Below are positions 1 through 8,474 of a stretch of 64,000 bases of DNA, piece by piece (the first letter of the stretch is position 1; each line of letters opens with the position of its first letter). Made by a program: the position numbers and the translations under genes. The notes below the pieces were generated by a model, which made no database searches, was not told where the DNA came from, and worked only from the letters and a program-made list of their open reading frames with translations. The stretch is from an uncultured Bacteroidia bacterium (lineage in GTDB: Bacteria > Bacteroidota > Bacteroidia > NS11-12g > UBA9320), in NCBI GenBank assembly GCA_943789165.1, contig CALSTB010000005.1:789827-853826 (forward strand). Direction: 5' to 3'.

Positions 1-536
1 AGGAAGTGAGGTTCAATGACACGTCGGAGGTACTTTGAACCATAGACTTTAAGGCTGTCGGTTGTGATAATTCCAAGCAGTGCAGCACTGAGATAAGCCA
101 CCACTTCTTGTTCGGATTCACATGTTATTTTAGCTCTACCAATCATGGCTATCCACACTAAAAATACAAAAGGATTGACAAAATTGATTAAAAACGCTTT
201 GGTGAAAAAAGTGGCGTAATCAAGCTTTTTTATGGTCACGGGCTTATTGGCAGGTACCTTGGGTTTAAATATGTAGCCTAAACCAAATACGATGAGAATA
301 ATTCCACCAATTATAGAAAGCCACAACTCATTCTGTTGGCTTCCGGATTCGAACAATTTTGACGCCCAGAAGTAACACAATACGATTACTGTGGCATCAC
401 TGATAACTATTCCAAGGGCTGCTGCGATACCACTTCTGGCTCCATGTTCTAGACTAATTTGGAGGAGGTAAAAAAAGACAGGACCAATGAATAACATCAT
501 TGCCAATCCCAAGAGCAAACCTTCCAAAACCACCAT
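1..536 (-). CDS. LysE-family amino-acid/metabolite exporter, 3' end outside the window
   Basis: Reading the minus strand from an ATG at 536 gives about 178 codons without a stop, running off the window start, so the C-terminus is missing. The product is very hydrophobic, beginning MVVLEGLLLGLAMMLFIGPV, followed by further membrane segments and the motif FLINFVNPFVFLVW. The early GPVF motif and the later N-P in a membrane helix are typical of LysE/RhtB-type exporters, which move amino acids or related metabolites out through the inner membrane (family knowledge). The substrate cannot be told. It is divergent from the gene starting at 776, with 239 bp between them. Confidence 0.8.
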   Translation of the reverse strand, partial: MVVLEGLLLGLAMMLFIGPVFFYLLQISLEHGARSGIAAALGIVISDATVIVLCYFWASKLFESGSQQNELWLSIIGGIILIVFGLGYIFKPKVPANKPVTIKKLDYATFFTKAFLINFVNPFVFLVWIAMIGRAKITCESEQEVVAYLSAALLGIITTDSLKVYGSKYLRRVIEPHF

Positions 537-680
537 GCCGCGAAAATATGGAAAGTAAGCAGAAAGTTATGTCGTTCTGAATGTGGTCTGCTGGCTAATT
601 TTTTTGAGGACATCTATAAAGATGTGATACATTACTCACGTTATTTTAACAAAAGGATTAATCAACATTTCTCAATTATT

Positions 681-712
681 AAAAACCATCCGTCTAAGGC
701 GGATGGTTTTTT
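681..712. terminator. Bidirectional intrinsic terminator between divergent genes
   Basis: A perfect hairpin pairs CCATCCG at 686-692 with CGGATGG at 700-706 around a 7-nt loop. It is flanked by five A before and six T after, so it would end transcription in either direction. The genes on either side point away from it, so neither coding sequence is its obvious client. It may end a short transcript starting in 537-680, or limit read-through between the two promoters. No tRNA fold or sizeable ORF was seen in 537-680. Confidence 0.75.
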
Positions 713-751
713 ATGTAATACCAAAACCATTTTAACATATGAAGAGAATCT

Positions 752-759
752 TATATTTG
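752..759 (+). promoter_or_regulatory. Bacteroidota -7 promoter box (TATATTTG)
   Basis: TATATTTG matches the Bacteroidota -7 consensus TAnnTTTG exactly and lies 16 nt before the ATG at 776. An upstream TTTT around 730-733 could serve as a poor -33 element. The predicted leader is about 10-12 nt. Confidence 0.5.
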
Positions 760-775
760 ACATGCTAGAAAAATT

Positions 776-2746
776 ATGAGGGAAATTTTCATAACACTGC
801 GTCCTTTTGATAAAAAAGCCATAGGCTTCATTTGGCTATTAACCATTTTGGTTTTTGGTAAAGCCATTCAAGGTGACTACCTAATGGCTTGGGATGACAA
901 CCAACAAGTGGTAGGAAACGAAGATGTCAAGTCACTTAGTATTAAGAGCCTTGGAAAGTATTTTACTTCGTATTGTGTAAGTTCATACCAGCCTATTGCA
1001 TCACTTTCATTTGCCATTGAATATGCCATATTTGGGAAAAATGCGAAGGTTCACCATATAACCAATTTGTTGTTGCATTTGATAAATATCGGATTGGTGT
1101 ATTGGTTGTTGTTTGCCCTTTTTAAGGATAAGTGGCTAACCGTAATTGTGACATCCATATTTGCCGTTCATCCTTTTCAAGCTGAAGTTTTGGGTTGGAT
1201 TTCAACAAGAAGTACGTTGTTATATTCAACCTTTATTTTGTTAGCGGCCACACTTTTTACGAGAAACATAAAGTCAAAAGAAGGAAGGGTTGATTCTAAA
1301 ACATATGGCATAGTACTACTCCTTTATGCGTTGGCAGCACTCACGAAGTCTGCCGCTATTGTCTTCCCATTTACAATAATGTTACTGTATTATTATACCA
1401 CTAGAAAACGAAGTTTTAAAAGCCTAGTTGGTCTCGTCCCATTTTTTGTCGTATCGATTGTCACTGGTTTAGTGAGTATCTCGTCACGTGGATCAGGGGG
1501 GGGTACGTTTGATAGCTTTTATTCCTTTTATTCCTTTAAAGAACATCTCGCTATTCGCGGTAAAACGCTTTATTTCTATTTGGTTGAACCTTTTTATCAA
1601 ACCAAGTTGCACATTTACCGGGCATTTGCAACTAACCCAAATGTAGAAACAGGAGACTTGCTACCAGACTATTTTATGTGGCAAGGACTCATAGGACTTT
1701 TGGTGTTTCTTTTTCTTGTCTACTTAGGTGTGAAAAATCGAAAAACGGTACTTGGTTCTGGACTGCTTTTTGGATTGGCGTGGTTCCTGATAAACATCGG
1801 CTTGCATTTCAATTTCTTTTCTGTCAGTGTAATGGTTGCAGAAAGGTACCTGTATTTGCCTGTAATTGGCTTAGGAATAGTAGCTTACAGTTTGGTGCAT
1901 TTAATTCAAACGAAGTTTTCCAAACAGTTGTATATACTCGTTTTTGTCCCCTTAATTGCCTTTTTTAGCTATATAAGCTATCAGCAAATTGGGCACTGGA
2001 AAAACGAGACTAAGCTGTATACCAACGATATCCGTTATACCAACTACCACTACAGCTATTTACAACTCGGGCGTATTTATCATAAAAAGAAACGCTACCA
2101 GCAATCACTTAATACCTATAACGACTTTATTAAACAAAATCCAAACGAACCCAAAATCTACTTGTATAGAGCACTTTTAATCAATGACATGGGTGACGTT
2201 GCTTACGCGACAAAGGACTTATATCGAATTCTTGATATTCGAAACAAAGACGCAAGCAATGCCGGTGATCCTAAAATATATGGTCAAGCTTTTTATCATT
2301 TGGGATTGGTTTGGAAAGAAACGGATAAAACCAAAGCACTTTTATACTTGGATAGTGCCATTCAGTTAGGGAACTCTGATGCAGTGATGTTGCAGAAACA
2401 GTTATTAATGGCACCTACAATGCCTGAACCTTCTCCTGTTGAAGAAATGAGCACGTATGACTACAAAAAACAGCTTTCAAAAGAAGATAAAATGGAAGAG
2501 GGGAGTGTTTATGAAATTGTACCGCGATGCATAAAAAATAAGAAATACGACAAAGCCTTATATTATTTGGAAATGATGGAAATGGTTGCACCGGACTCCG
2601 TTGTCACGTATATGCACAAAGCGGAAGCCTTAATAGGTTTAAAACAGTATAAGCAAGCACAAAAGGTTTTACGAGACGCTGAGTTAAAGAAGCTATCGAA
2701 TAAAAGACTGAAGGAACTCAATAAGACAATTGAGCAAGAATTGTAA
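776..2746 (+). CDS. Polytopic membrane protein with C-terminal TPR repeats (TMTC/GT-C-like)
   Basis: This 656-residue protein has a membrane-embedded N-terminal part (roughly residues 15-410, about ten hydrophobic segments) and a soluble C-terminal part with TPR-like helices (about 430-650). The N-terminal region carries WDDNQQVVGN, YQPIASLSFAIEYAIFG and a following HHITNLLLHLIN, the pattern of GT-C-type membrane glycosyltransferases related to eukaryotic TMTC proteins. The DD after the first membrane segment would be the catalytic acidic pair of that family. The role is inferred: transfer of a sugar from a lipid carrier to envelope proteins or glycans. Residues about 240-243 are encoded across a run of eight G (1496-1503), followed by a short duplicated TTTATTCCT unit; both are slippage-prone. 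Confidence 0.7.
   Translation: MREIFITLRPFDKKAIGFIWLLTILVFGKAIQGDYLMAWDDNQQVVGNEDVKSLSIKSLGKYFTSYCVSSYQPIASLSFAIEYAIFGKNAKVHHITNLLLHLINIGLVYWLLFALFKDKWLTVIVTSIFAVHPFQAEVLGWISTRSTLLYSTFILLAATLFTRNIKSKEGRVDSKTYGIVLLLYALAALTKSAAIVFPFTIMLLYYYTTRKRSFKSLVGLVPFFVVSIVTGLVSISSRGSGGGTFDSFYSFYSFKEHLAIRGKTLYFYLVEPFYQTKLHIYRAFATNPNVETGDLLPDYFMWQGLIGLLVFLFLVYLGVKNRKTVLGSGLLFGLAWFLINIGLHFNFFSVSVMVAERYLYLPVIGLGIVAYSLVHLIQTKFSKQLYILVFVPLIAFFSYISYQQIGHWKNETKLYTNDIRYTNYHYSYLQLGRIYHKKKRYQQSLNTYNDFIKQNPNEPKIYLYRALLINDMGDVAYATKDLYRILDIRNKDASNAGDPKIYGQAFYHLGLVWKETDKTKALLYLDSAIQLGNSDAVMLQKQLLMAPTMPEPSPVEEMSTYDYKKQLSKEDKMEEGSVYEIVPRCIKNKKYDKALYYLEMMEMVAPDSVVTYMHKAEALIGLKQYKQAQKVLRDAELKKLSNKRLKELNKTIEQEL
1496..1503 (+). 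repeat. G8 homopolymer inside a coding sequence
   Basis: Eight consecutive G occur in an AT-rich gene at codons 240-243 (Ser-Gly-Gly-Gly). Gain or loss of one G would frameshift the membrane protein and remove the later membrane segments and all TPR repeats. Such tracts can be phase-variation switches in surface-glycosylation genes; that role is inferred here. Confidence 0.9.
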
Positions 2747-2825
2747 TCCGAACATGTCTAAACTGTGAGTAACTGAACTTTATCAACATTCAGTAGCATC
2801 AATTCATAATAGTCCGACTCCGTAG

Positions 2826-2833
2826 TATTTTCG
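2826..2833 (+). promoter_or_regulatory. -7-like box (TATTTTCG) next to a start codon
   Basis: TATTTTCG matches TAnnTTTG at seven of eight positions and ends 4 nt before the ATG at 2838, which would give an essentially leaderless mRNA. No clear -33 element is visible. The same TATTTTCG variant recurs at 25882 and 45628 upstream of other genes. Confidence 0.4.
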
Positions 2834-2837
2834 TAAG

Positions 2838-4091
2838 ATGGAGAATTCAACCCGGGTCGTCTGTCCAAATTGTGGGGAAAACATAGATGTGAGTACCTTG
2901 TTATCGCATCAACTTGAGGAGGATTTAAAGGCAAAGTATGAGATACAGAAGAAACGAGATTTAGAGCGTTTGAAAGCTCAGGAAGCAGAGCTGCAAAAGC
3001 AGAAGGAAAGTTTTGAGGAAAATAAAAAGAAGGAAAATGAATTGTTTCGCGAGCGTTTGGAGGTAAAATTAAAGGAAGAAGCTAAAAGACAGGAACAACG
3101 CATAAAGGCGAAGATCGATGAAGAGCAATCACAGCAAATTGCGGACATACAGAAAGAACTGAACGAAAAGTCAGAAAAGATCAAAGAACTCCATAAAACA
3201 AAGGCCGAGATTGAGAAGCTTAAACGTGAGAAAGCAGAAGCTCGAGAATTATTAGAAGTTGAGTTGCAGCAAAAACTAAATGCGCAACTAGGAGAGGAGC
3301 GACTAAAAATCAAAAAGCTAGAAGAAGAGAAAAACGAACTCAAAATAAGGGAGTTAGCCAAGCAATTGGAGGACCAAAAGAAGCTTACGGATGATATGAA
3401 GCGTAAGCAGGAGCAAGGGTCTATGCAGTTGCAAGGAGAGATTCAAGAATTAGCTATTGAAGAATGGCTGATGTCTGAATTCCCTCTTGATACGATTGAA
3501 GAAATCAAAAAAGGCGCAAGAGGAGGAGATTGCATTCAGATTGTTAATACCCGTGTTCGTCAAAACTGTGGTAAGATCTATTACGAAAGCAAGCGCACCA
3601 AAGATTTTCAGCCGACCTGGATAGAGAAGTTTAAGGACGACATACGCGACAGAAATGCCAATATCGGCGTTTTAGTCACCGAAGTAATGCCTTCTGATAT
3701 GGATCGACTTGGACTTAAAGACGGCATTTGGATTTGCAATTTCGAAGAGTTTAAAGGTTTGAGTAAAGTACTACGCCAAACCATGGTATTACTTGACTCA
3801 AGCGTGGAAACCCAGTCCAACAAAGGCGATAAGATGGGGATGCTATACGACTTTTTAATGAGTAACGCGTTCAAACTGCAGATTGAAGGCATTGTAGAAG
3901 GTTTTACCACGATGCAAGCAGATTTAGAATCTGAAAAGAGATCTATGCAACGTATTTGGAAATCTAGAGAAAAGCAAATTGAGCGAGTGATTAACAATAC
4001 AGTCGATATGTATGGCTCAATTAAAGGTATTGCGGGTAATGCAATCGGCAATATTCAGGCATTAGAGCTGGGACCTGGTGATGATGACTAA
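2838..4091 (+). CDS. DUF2130 family protein: zinc-finger, coiled coil and PD-(D/E)XK nuclease-like domain
   Basis: The 417-residue product starts with a short zinc-ribbon-like element (VCPNCGENIDVSTLLSHQ, residues 8-25). A long, highly charged coiled coil rich in K/E/Q follows (about 30-205), then a globular domain containing ARGGDCIQIV and GKIYYESKRTKDFQPTWIEK. The D...E-x-K arrangement in that domain fits the PD-(D/E)XK nuclease fold assigned to DUF2130 (family knowledge); the catalytic role has not been tested here. The layout recalls RmuC-like proteins. It stands as a single gene, convergent with the DUF3817 gene 32 nt downstream. DNA repair or defence are possible roles, but both are guesses. 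Confidence 0.75.
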   Translation: MENSTRVVCPNCGENIDVSTLLSHQLEEDLKAKYEIQKKRDLERLKAQEAELQKQKESFEENKKKENELFRERLEVKLKEEAKRQEQRIKAKIDEEQSQQIADIQKELNEKSEKIKELHKTKAEIEKLKREKAEARELLEVELQQKLNAQLGEERLKIKKLEEEKNELKIRELAKQLEDQKKLTDDMKRKQEQGSMQLQGEIQELAIEEWLMSEFPLDTIEEIKKGARGGDCIQIVNTRVRQNCGKIYYESKRTKDFQPTWIEKFKDDIRDRNANIGVLVTEVMPSDMDRLGLKDGIWICNFEEFKGLSKVLRQTMVLLDSSVETQSNKGDKMGMLYDFLMSNAFKLQIEGIVEGFTTMQADLESEKRSMQRIWKSREKQIERVINNTVDMYGSIKGIAGNAIGNIQALELGPGDDD

Positions 4092-4122
4092 TAGCCAATA
4101 GCCAATTTAAACCCGGATTTGT

Positions 4123-4395
4123 TTATTTAAGATATTTCTTATCGACGTAGAATGTTCCAAAAGGAATTATTGAAGCAATTAAAACGATAAACGTTTTTTT
4201 GTTGTCCCATTTTTGTTCTGAACGAATTACAAGAGCCAAAATAACATATGCGATAAACAACATGCCATGAGGCATTCCTAATAGCTTTACATACGTTGGA
4301 TCTTCTGCAAAATATTTTATAGGTGTTGCGATGAACAATAGTAAAATATAAGATACGCCTTCCAAGAGCGCTATCAATCGAAATGTTTTTATCAT
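4123..4395 (-). CDS. DUF3817 small integral membrane protein
   Basis: This 90-residue protein has about three hydrophobic segments and the pattern RLIALLEGVSYILLLF...P.KY...MPHGMLFIAYV, which identifies the DUF3817 (YdzA-like) family. Members are small membrane proteins of unknown function. An overlapping ORF in another frame (4139-4402) is a shadow. Transcription runs convergent to the DUF2130 gene. No terminator was found in the 31-bp gap. Confidence 0.75.
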   Translation of the reverse strand: MIKTFRLIALLEGVSYILLLFIATPIKYFAEDPTYVKLLGMPHGMLFIAYVILALVIRSEQKWDNKKTFIVLIASIIPFGTFYVDKKYLK

Positions 4396-4485
4396 GCTGC
4401 AAGATTAGTTTGTAAAAGCTTGAACTACAAGGTTAAAAGAAAATATCTATTAGCACATAATATATATTATGTTAACTAATGCTTA

Positions 4486-4517
4486 AATAAAAAAGGCCAG
4501 AGTGTTTGCCCTGGCCT
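4486..4517 (-). terminator. Intrinsic terminator after the TPR gene (gyrA operon end)
   Basis: On the minus strand AGGCCAG and CTGGCCT (4494-4500 and 4511-4517) form a 7-bp stem with a 10-nt loop, followed by a run of T (A-run at 4489-4494 on the plus strand). It lies a few bases after the stop at 4525 and should end the gyrA-TPR transcript. Confidence 0.8.
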
Positions 4518-4524
4518 ATTCTTC

Positions 4525-5763
4525 TTATCCTTCTACTGAAGTAATGATAGCTTTCATTTCTTCATATAACGGTTTATGCTTTCCCGTTTTGTCATTTTGT
4601 TTTAACCTTCCATACAGCTTCTTTAAGTTTTGAGCCAAATCCAATTTCTGCTCATTCTCATAACCTGCATTGTCAAGCACATACTTAAACTGTCTGGCAG
4701 CTTTTGCGTACAATGAATCTATTTGCGTTTCATATTTCAAGCCTTCGTCATAGCTTACCTTTTCAATTTTGTCCGCCAATGGCTTGCATCGATCTAAATA
4801 GATAACACCGAGATTATAATTAGCATCCGTATACGTTGGATCTAACTCAATTACTGTTAAGTAACTCTTTTCTGCTTCCTCTAAGTTTCCAATATTGTAG
4901 TAAGAAATTGCGCGTGCAAAGTGTAATACGGCACTCTCTGGTTCTAGTTCAATTGCTGCGTTCAATTTGTCAACCACCTCTTGCGACCGACCAAGCTTCA
5001 TATACAAATCGAGCTCTGCTCTCATCAGGTTTACATCACGGTCAAACATTTCACGACCTAACGCTAGGTATTTTAAGGCACCTGTTGTGTCTTTTTCTTG
5101 CAGCAAAATGCTAGCCATTTCTCCATAAATACGCGGATCTCCATACGCATTATCAATGAGTTCCTGTATGAGCTTTTTGGCTTGGTCTGTTTTACCTGCA
5201 CCAGAAGCAGAATATGCCGAATACAGAATGATGGTCTCTTTGTTTATCCCTGCTTTTTTAGTTAAGAATTCTTCTTTGTCGTGAGGGAAAATCTTCAGTA
5301 CCATATTGTACGAAGCCAGAGCCTTATCGTATTCTTTGGCATTGAAGTAAGCTACACCATTGTTGTAGTGGCCAATAGCGCAATTCACCAATTGCAGCTT
5401 GCTTGGTTCAACTAATTTTCCTTTAACATCTGTATTGATACTATTGAAAAAGGATTCAGTTGCTATGTCAAGGGCATTGGGATATTTCTCTTTCTGAGCT
5501 TCACTCCCACTATTGTATACCTTCAAATAAGTGAATCCACGGTAATACCACATCTTGTAGTTATTCGCGGTTTTAACGTGTGCCTTCGCCTTTTCAATAT
5601 CTATTATATTTTCATCGATTCGGCGTTGTAGAGCCTCTACATCATTCCCATCTTCAACTCCTGAAGATTCCCAACTCATTTTTACTGATTCTACATTGGA
5701 AGGCTGAGCTACTGCTATCAAAGATGTTAGTGCTAGTCCAATTGCAAACAGATTTCGTTTCAT
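4525..5763 (-). CDS. Secreted or periplasmic TPR protein downstream of gyrA
   Basis: The 412-residue form starts at the ATG at 5763 and has a clear signal peptide (MKRNLFAIGLALTSLIAVAQ). A longer reading from 5793 would overlap the gyrA stop and put ten residues in front of that signal, so it is rejected. The mature part holds several tetratricopeptide repeats, for example AVLHFARAISYYNIGNLEEA and the following DPTYTDANYNLGVIYLDRC. TPRs mediate protein-protein contact, and the partner is unknown. The gene starts 19 bp after gyrA, so the two are probably co-transcribed; a terminator follows it. Confidence 0.8.
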   Translation of the reverse strand: MKRNLFAIGLALTSLIAVAQPSNVESVKMSWESSGVEDGNDVEALQRRIDENIIDIEKAKAHVKTANNYKMWYYRGFTYLKVYNSGSEAQKEKYPNALDIATESFFNSINTDVKGKLVEPSKLQLVNCAIGHYNNGVAYFNAKEYDKALASYNMVLKIFPHDKEEFLTKKAGINKETIILYSAYSASGAGKTDQAKKLIQELIDNAYGDPRIYGEMASILLQEKDTTGALKYLALGREMFDRDVNLMRAELDLYMKLGRSQEVVDKLNAAIELEPESAVLHFARAISYYNIGNLEEAEKSYLTVIELDPTYTDANYNLGVIYLDRCKPLADKIEKVSYDEGLKYETQIDSLYAKAARQFKYVLDNAGYENEQKLDLAQNLKKLYGRLKQNDKTGKHKPLYEEMKAIITSVEG

Positions 5764-5782
5764 TGTATGTCGCATATTTATA

Positions 5783-8320
5783 TTATTTGTCATTAGTGTC
5801 TATATTTTCAGACGATTCAGACCCATTTTCAGTTCCCTCCTCTCCTTCAACACCTTCTATTTCCGGTTCGTCTTCATCCTTCTTCACTTTGGCAACTGAT
5901 GCAATTTCATCTCCTTCTCTCATCTTTATCAACCTCACTCCTTGCGTTGCTCTTCCCATCACTCTTAACTCGTCTAAAGGCAGCCGTATGGCAATCCCAG
6001 ACTTCTGGATAATCATGAGTTCATCTTCGTCTGTTACGGCTTTGATGGTTACAAGATTACCCGTTTTTTCTGTGATGTTCAAGGTTTTCACTCCTTTACC
6101 ACCTCTTCCAGTGATTCGATAATCCTCAACTGCTGTTCTTTTTCCGTAACCTTTTTCTGATACAACCATGATGGTCTCGTCTTCTAAGTTACCGACACAA
6201 ACCATGCCAACCACTTCGTCTTTGTCGCTTTCCAATTTTACCCCACGTACACCAGCAGCGGTTCTTCCCATTGGTCGAACGAAACTTTCGTTGAATCGAA
6301 TCGCTTTACCAGATTTCTTAGCCATCAAAATTTCGTTGGTGCCATCCGTTAGCTTTGCTTCTAACAATTCATCACCTTCTCTAATTGTGATTGCGTTGAT
6401 GCCATTGGCTCTTGGTCTTGAATATGCTCTAAGCGTTGTTTTCTTGATAATGCCATTCTTCGTACACATGATGATGAAGTTGTTGTCGATGTATTCATCG
6501 TCTTTCAAACCATCAATTGAAATAAAGGCTTTTATCTGATCTTCTTTCGGCATGGCAATCAAATTCTGAATTGGACGACCTTTAGTCGCTTTTGCGCCTT
6601 CTGGGATTTCGTATACCTTCATCCAGAAACACCGGCCTTGTTCAGTGAAAAACAACATATAATTATGTGTTTTAGCCGACAACAAGTGCTCAACGAAATC
6701 TTCATCTCTGTGCTTCACGCCTCTATTTCCAACACCTCCACGTCCTTGTGTTCTATACTCCGACAATAAGGTTCGCTTGATATAACCCATGTGAGAGATG
6801 GTAATCACCACGTCGTCATTTGGAATTAAATCTTCAATATTTAAATCACCACTATCAAATTCAATGTTGGTTCTTCTTTCATCTCCAAACTTATCGCGTA
6901 CTTCAATTAATTCAGTTTTAATTAACTCATATCGCAATTCCTCGTTGCCCAAAATCTCTTCTAAGCGAGCAATGGTCTGCATGATTTGTGCATGCTCTTC
7001 TCTAATTTTATCACGCTCAAGTCCAGTTAACTTCTGCAACCGCATGTCTAGAATCGCTCTAGCTTGAATCTCCGACAATTTAAATGTCGTCATCAACCCA
7101 TTTCGCGCTTCTTCCGGACTAGCCGACGCTCTGATTAACTTGATGACTTCATCAAGGTTATCTAAAGCAATTAGCAATCCTTCTAATATGTGTGCTTTCT
7201 TCTTAGCCTCTTCTAAATCATATTCCGTTCGACGAACAACCACTTCATGTCGGTGTTCCACATAATATTCAATCATCTGTTTCAGATTGAGCATTTGTGG
7301 TCGACCCTTTACTAGTGCGATGTTGTTGACTGAAAATGAGGTCTGTAGAGGTGTGTATTTAAATAATTGATTAAGAACGATGTTTGGGATAGCATCTCGT
7401 TTTAAGTCAAAAACAATTCTTAATCCATTTCTATCCGACTCATCTCTAATCTCAGCTATACCATCAACAATTTTCTCGTTTACTAAGTCAACCGCTTTGA
7501 CAATAATTTGAGAAGGACTAACCTGGTAAGGTACTTCGTTGATGATGATTTGCTCTCTCCCTGTTTTGGTAACCGCTACTTCTGCTTTACCTCGCATTAC
7601 AATCCTACCACGGCCTGTTTCAAAGGCGTTTCTTACACCTTCATAACCGTATATCGTACCACCTGTAGGAAAATCAGGGGCTTTCACAAACTCCATTAAT
7701 TCTGGAATCGTGATGTCTCTATTGTCAATATACGCTACTGTCCCGTCTATCACTTCCGTTAAGTTGTGAGGCGCCATATTTGTAGCCATCCCCACAGCAA
7801 TACCTGAAGCTCCATTGACCAAAAGACATGGTATTTTGGCTGGAAGAACCGTTGGCTCTTTTAAAGAGTCATCGAAGTTTGTCTGAAAATCAACGGTATT
7901 TTTGTCAATATCCGTCATCATTTCCTCAGCAATCTTCCGCATTCTTGCCTCGGTATATCGCATTGCTGCTGGAGGATCTCCGTCAATAGACCCAAAGTTT
8001 CCTTGTCCATCAACCATTGGATATCTTAAACTCCATGGTTGCGCCATTCTTACCATTGTGTCATAAACAGATGAATCACCGTGTGGGTGATACTTTCCTA
8101 ACACCTCCCCTACTATTCTTGCAGACTTTTTATGAGACCTGTTACTGGCTAAACCTAGTTCCGTCATTCCGTATAAAACACGGCGGTGTACAGGCTTCAA
8201 TCCATCTCTTACGTCAGGTAACGCACGTGAAACAATTACAGACATCGAATAGTCGATGTAGGCTGTCTTCATTTCATCTTCAATGTTAATTGGTATAATC
8301 TTTTCGTTTGGATAATCCAT
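5783..8320 (-). CDS. gyrA: DNA gyrase subunit A
   Basis: The 845-residue protein has the full GyrA layout: winged-helix and tower breakage-reunion domain, coiled coil, and C-terminal beta-pinwheel. The catalytic tyrosine is Y122 in [10 protein letters not shown]. The quinolone-resistance region [18 protein letters not shown] has Ser83 and Asp87 in E. coli numbering, the usual susceptible residues. The C-terminal domain contains [13 protein letters not shown], the GyrA-box that wraps DNA for negative supercoiling; this separates it from the ParC-like protein encoded at 47545. The last 30 residues are strongly acidic, as often seen in this phylum. With GyrB (not in this window) it introduces negative supercoils. 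A hairpin lies upstream at 8396-8427. Confidence 0.97.
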   Translation of the reverse strand: MDYPNEKIIPINIEDEMKTAYIDYSMSVIVSRALPDVRDGLKPVHRRVLYGMTELGLASNRSHKKSARIVGEVLGKYHPHGDSSVYDTMVRMAQPWSLRYPMVDGQGNFGSIDGDPPAAMRYTEARMRKIAEEMMTDIDKNTVDFQTNFDDSLKEPTVLPAKIPCLLVNGASGIAVGMATNMAPHNLTEVIDGTVAYIDNRDITIPELMEFVKAPDFPTGGTIYGYEGVRNAFETGRGRIVMRGKAEVAVTKTGREQIIINEVPYQVSPSQIIVKAVDLVNEKIVDGIAEIRDESDRNGLRIVFDLKRDAIPNIVLNQLFKYTPLQTSFSVNNIALVKGRPQMLNLKQMIEYYVEHRHEVVVRRTEYDLEEAKKKAHILEGLLIALDNLDEVIKLIRASASPEEARNGLMTTFKLSEIQARAILDMRLQKLTGLERDKIREEHAQIMQTIARLEEILGNEELRYELIKTELIEVRDKFGDERRTNIEFDSGDLNIEDLIPNDDVVITISHMGYIKRTLLSEYRTQGRGGVGNRGVKHRDEDFVEHLLSAKTHNYMLFFTEQGRCFWMKVYEIPEGAKATKGRPIQNLIAMPKEDQIKAFISIDGLKDDEYIDNNFIIMCTKNGIIKKTTLRAYSRPRANGINAITIREGDELLEAKLTDGTNEILMAKKSGKAIRFNESFVRPMGRTAAGVRGVKLESDKDEVVGMVCVGNLEDETIMVVSEKGYGKRTAVEDYRITGRGGKGVKTLNITEKTGNLVTIKAVTDEDELMIIQKSGIAIRLPLDELRVMGRATQGVRLIKMREGDEIASVAKVKKDEDEPEIEGVEGEEGTENGSESSENIDTNDK

Positions 8321-8395
8321 TACGTAAATTATTTAATTGTTAAGATGGTAAAACTACAGTTGTAAGGCTCTAATACTGACATTTGATGGGCTAAG

Positions 8396-8427
8396 ATACC
8401 AACATTTTACCTACAAAATGTGGGTAT
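8396..8427. other. Long imperfect hairpin between the beta-CASP gene and gyrA
   Basis: ATACC-a-ACATTTT (8396-8408) pairs with AAAATGT-g-GGTAT (8415-8427): twelve base pairs, one mismatch and a 6-nt loop. It sits downstream of the beta-CASP gene and 75 bp upstream of the gyrA start, in the same transcription direction. There is no convincing T-run, so it may be a weak terminator, an mRNA processing site or a gyrA leader structure. Confidence 0.45.
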
Positions 8428-8474
8428 TTGATGAGGTCAAGTGTTGAATTGACAAACGGAAATAAAACACGTAC

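Noticed and set aside
2978-3361. 127-residue Ser/Phe-rich open frame opposite the DUF2130 coiled coil
   Set aside because: It is the reverse complement of Glu/Lys-rich coiled-coil codons, which always yields Ser/Phe/Leu; no independent evidence of coding.
5580-6122. 180-residue open frame opposite the gyrA 3' end and TPR gene start
   Set aside because: It overlaps two well-supported genes on the other strand and its translation is low-complexity Ser/Leu-rich, as expected for a shadow frame.
5783-8320. Quinolone-resistance mutation in gyrA
   Set aside because: Positions 83 and 87 are Ser and Asp, the usual susceptible residues, so no resistance substitution is visible there.
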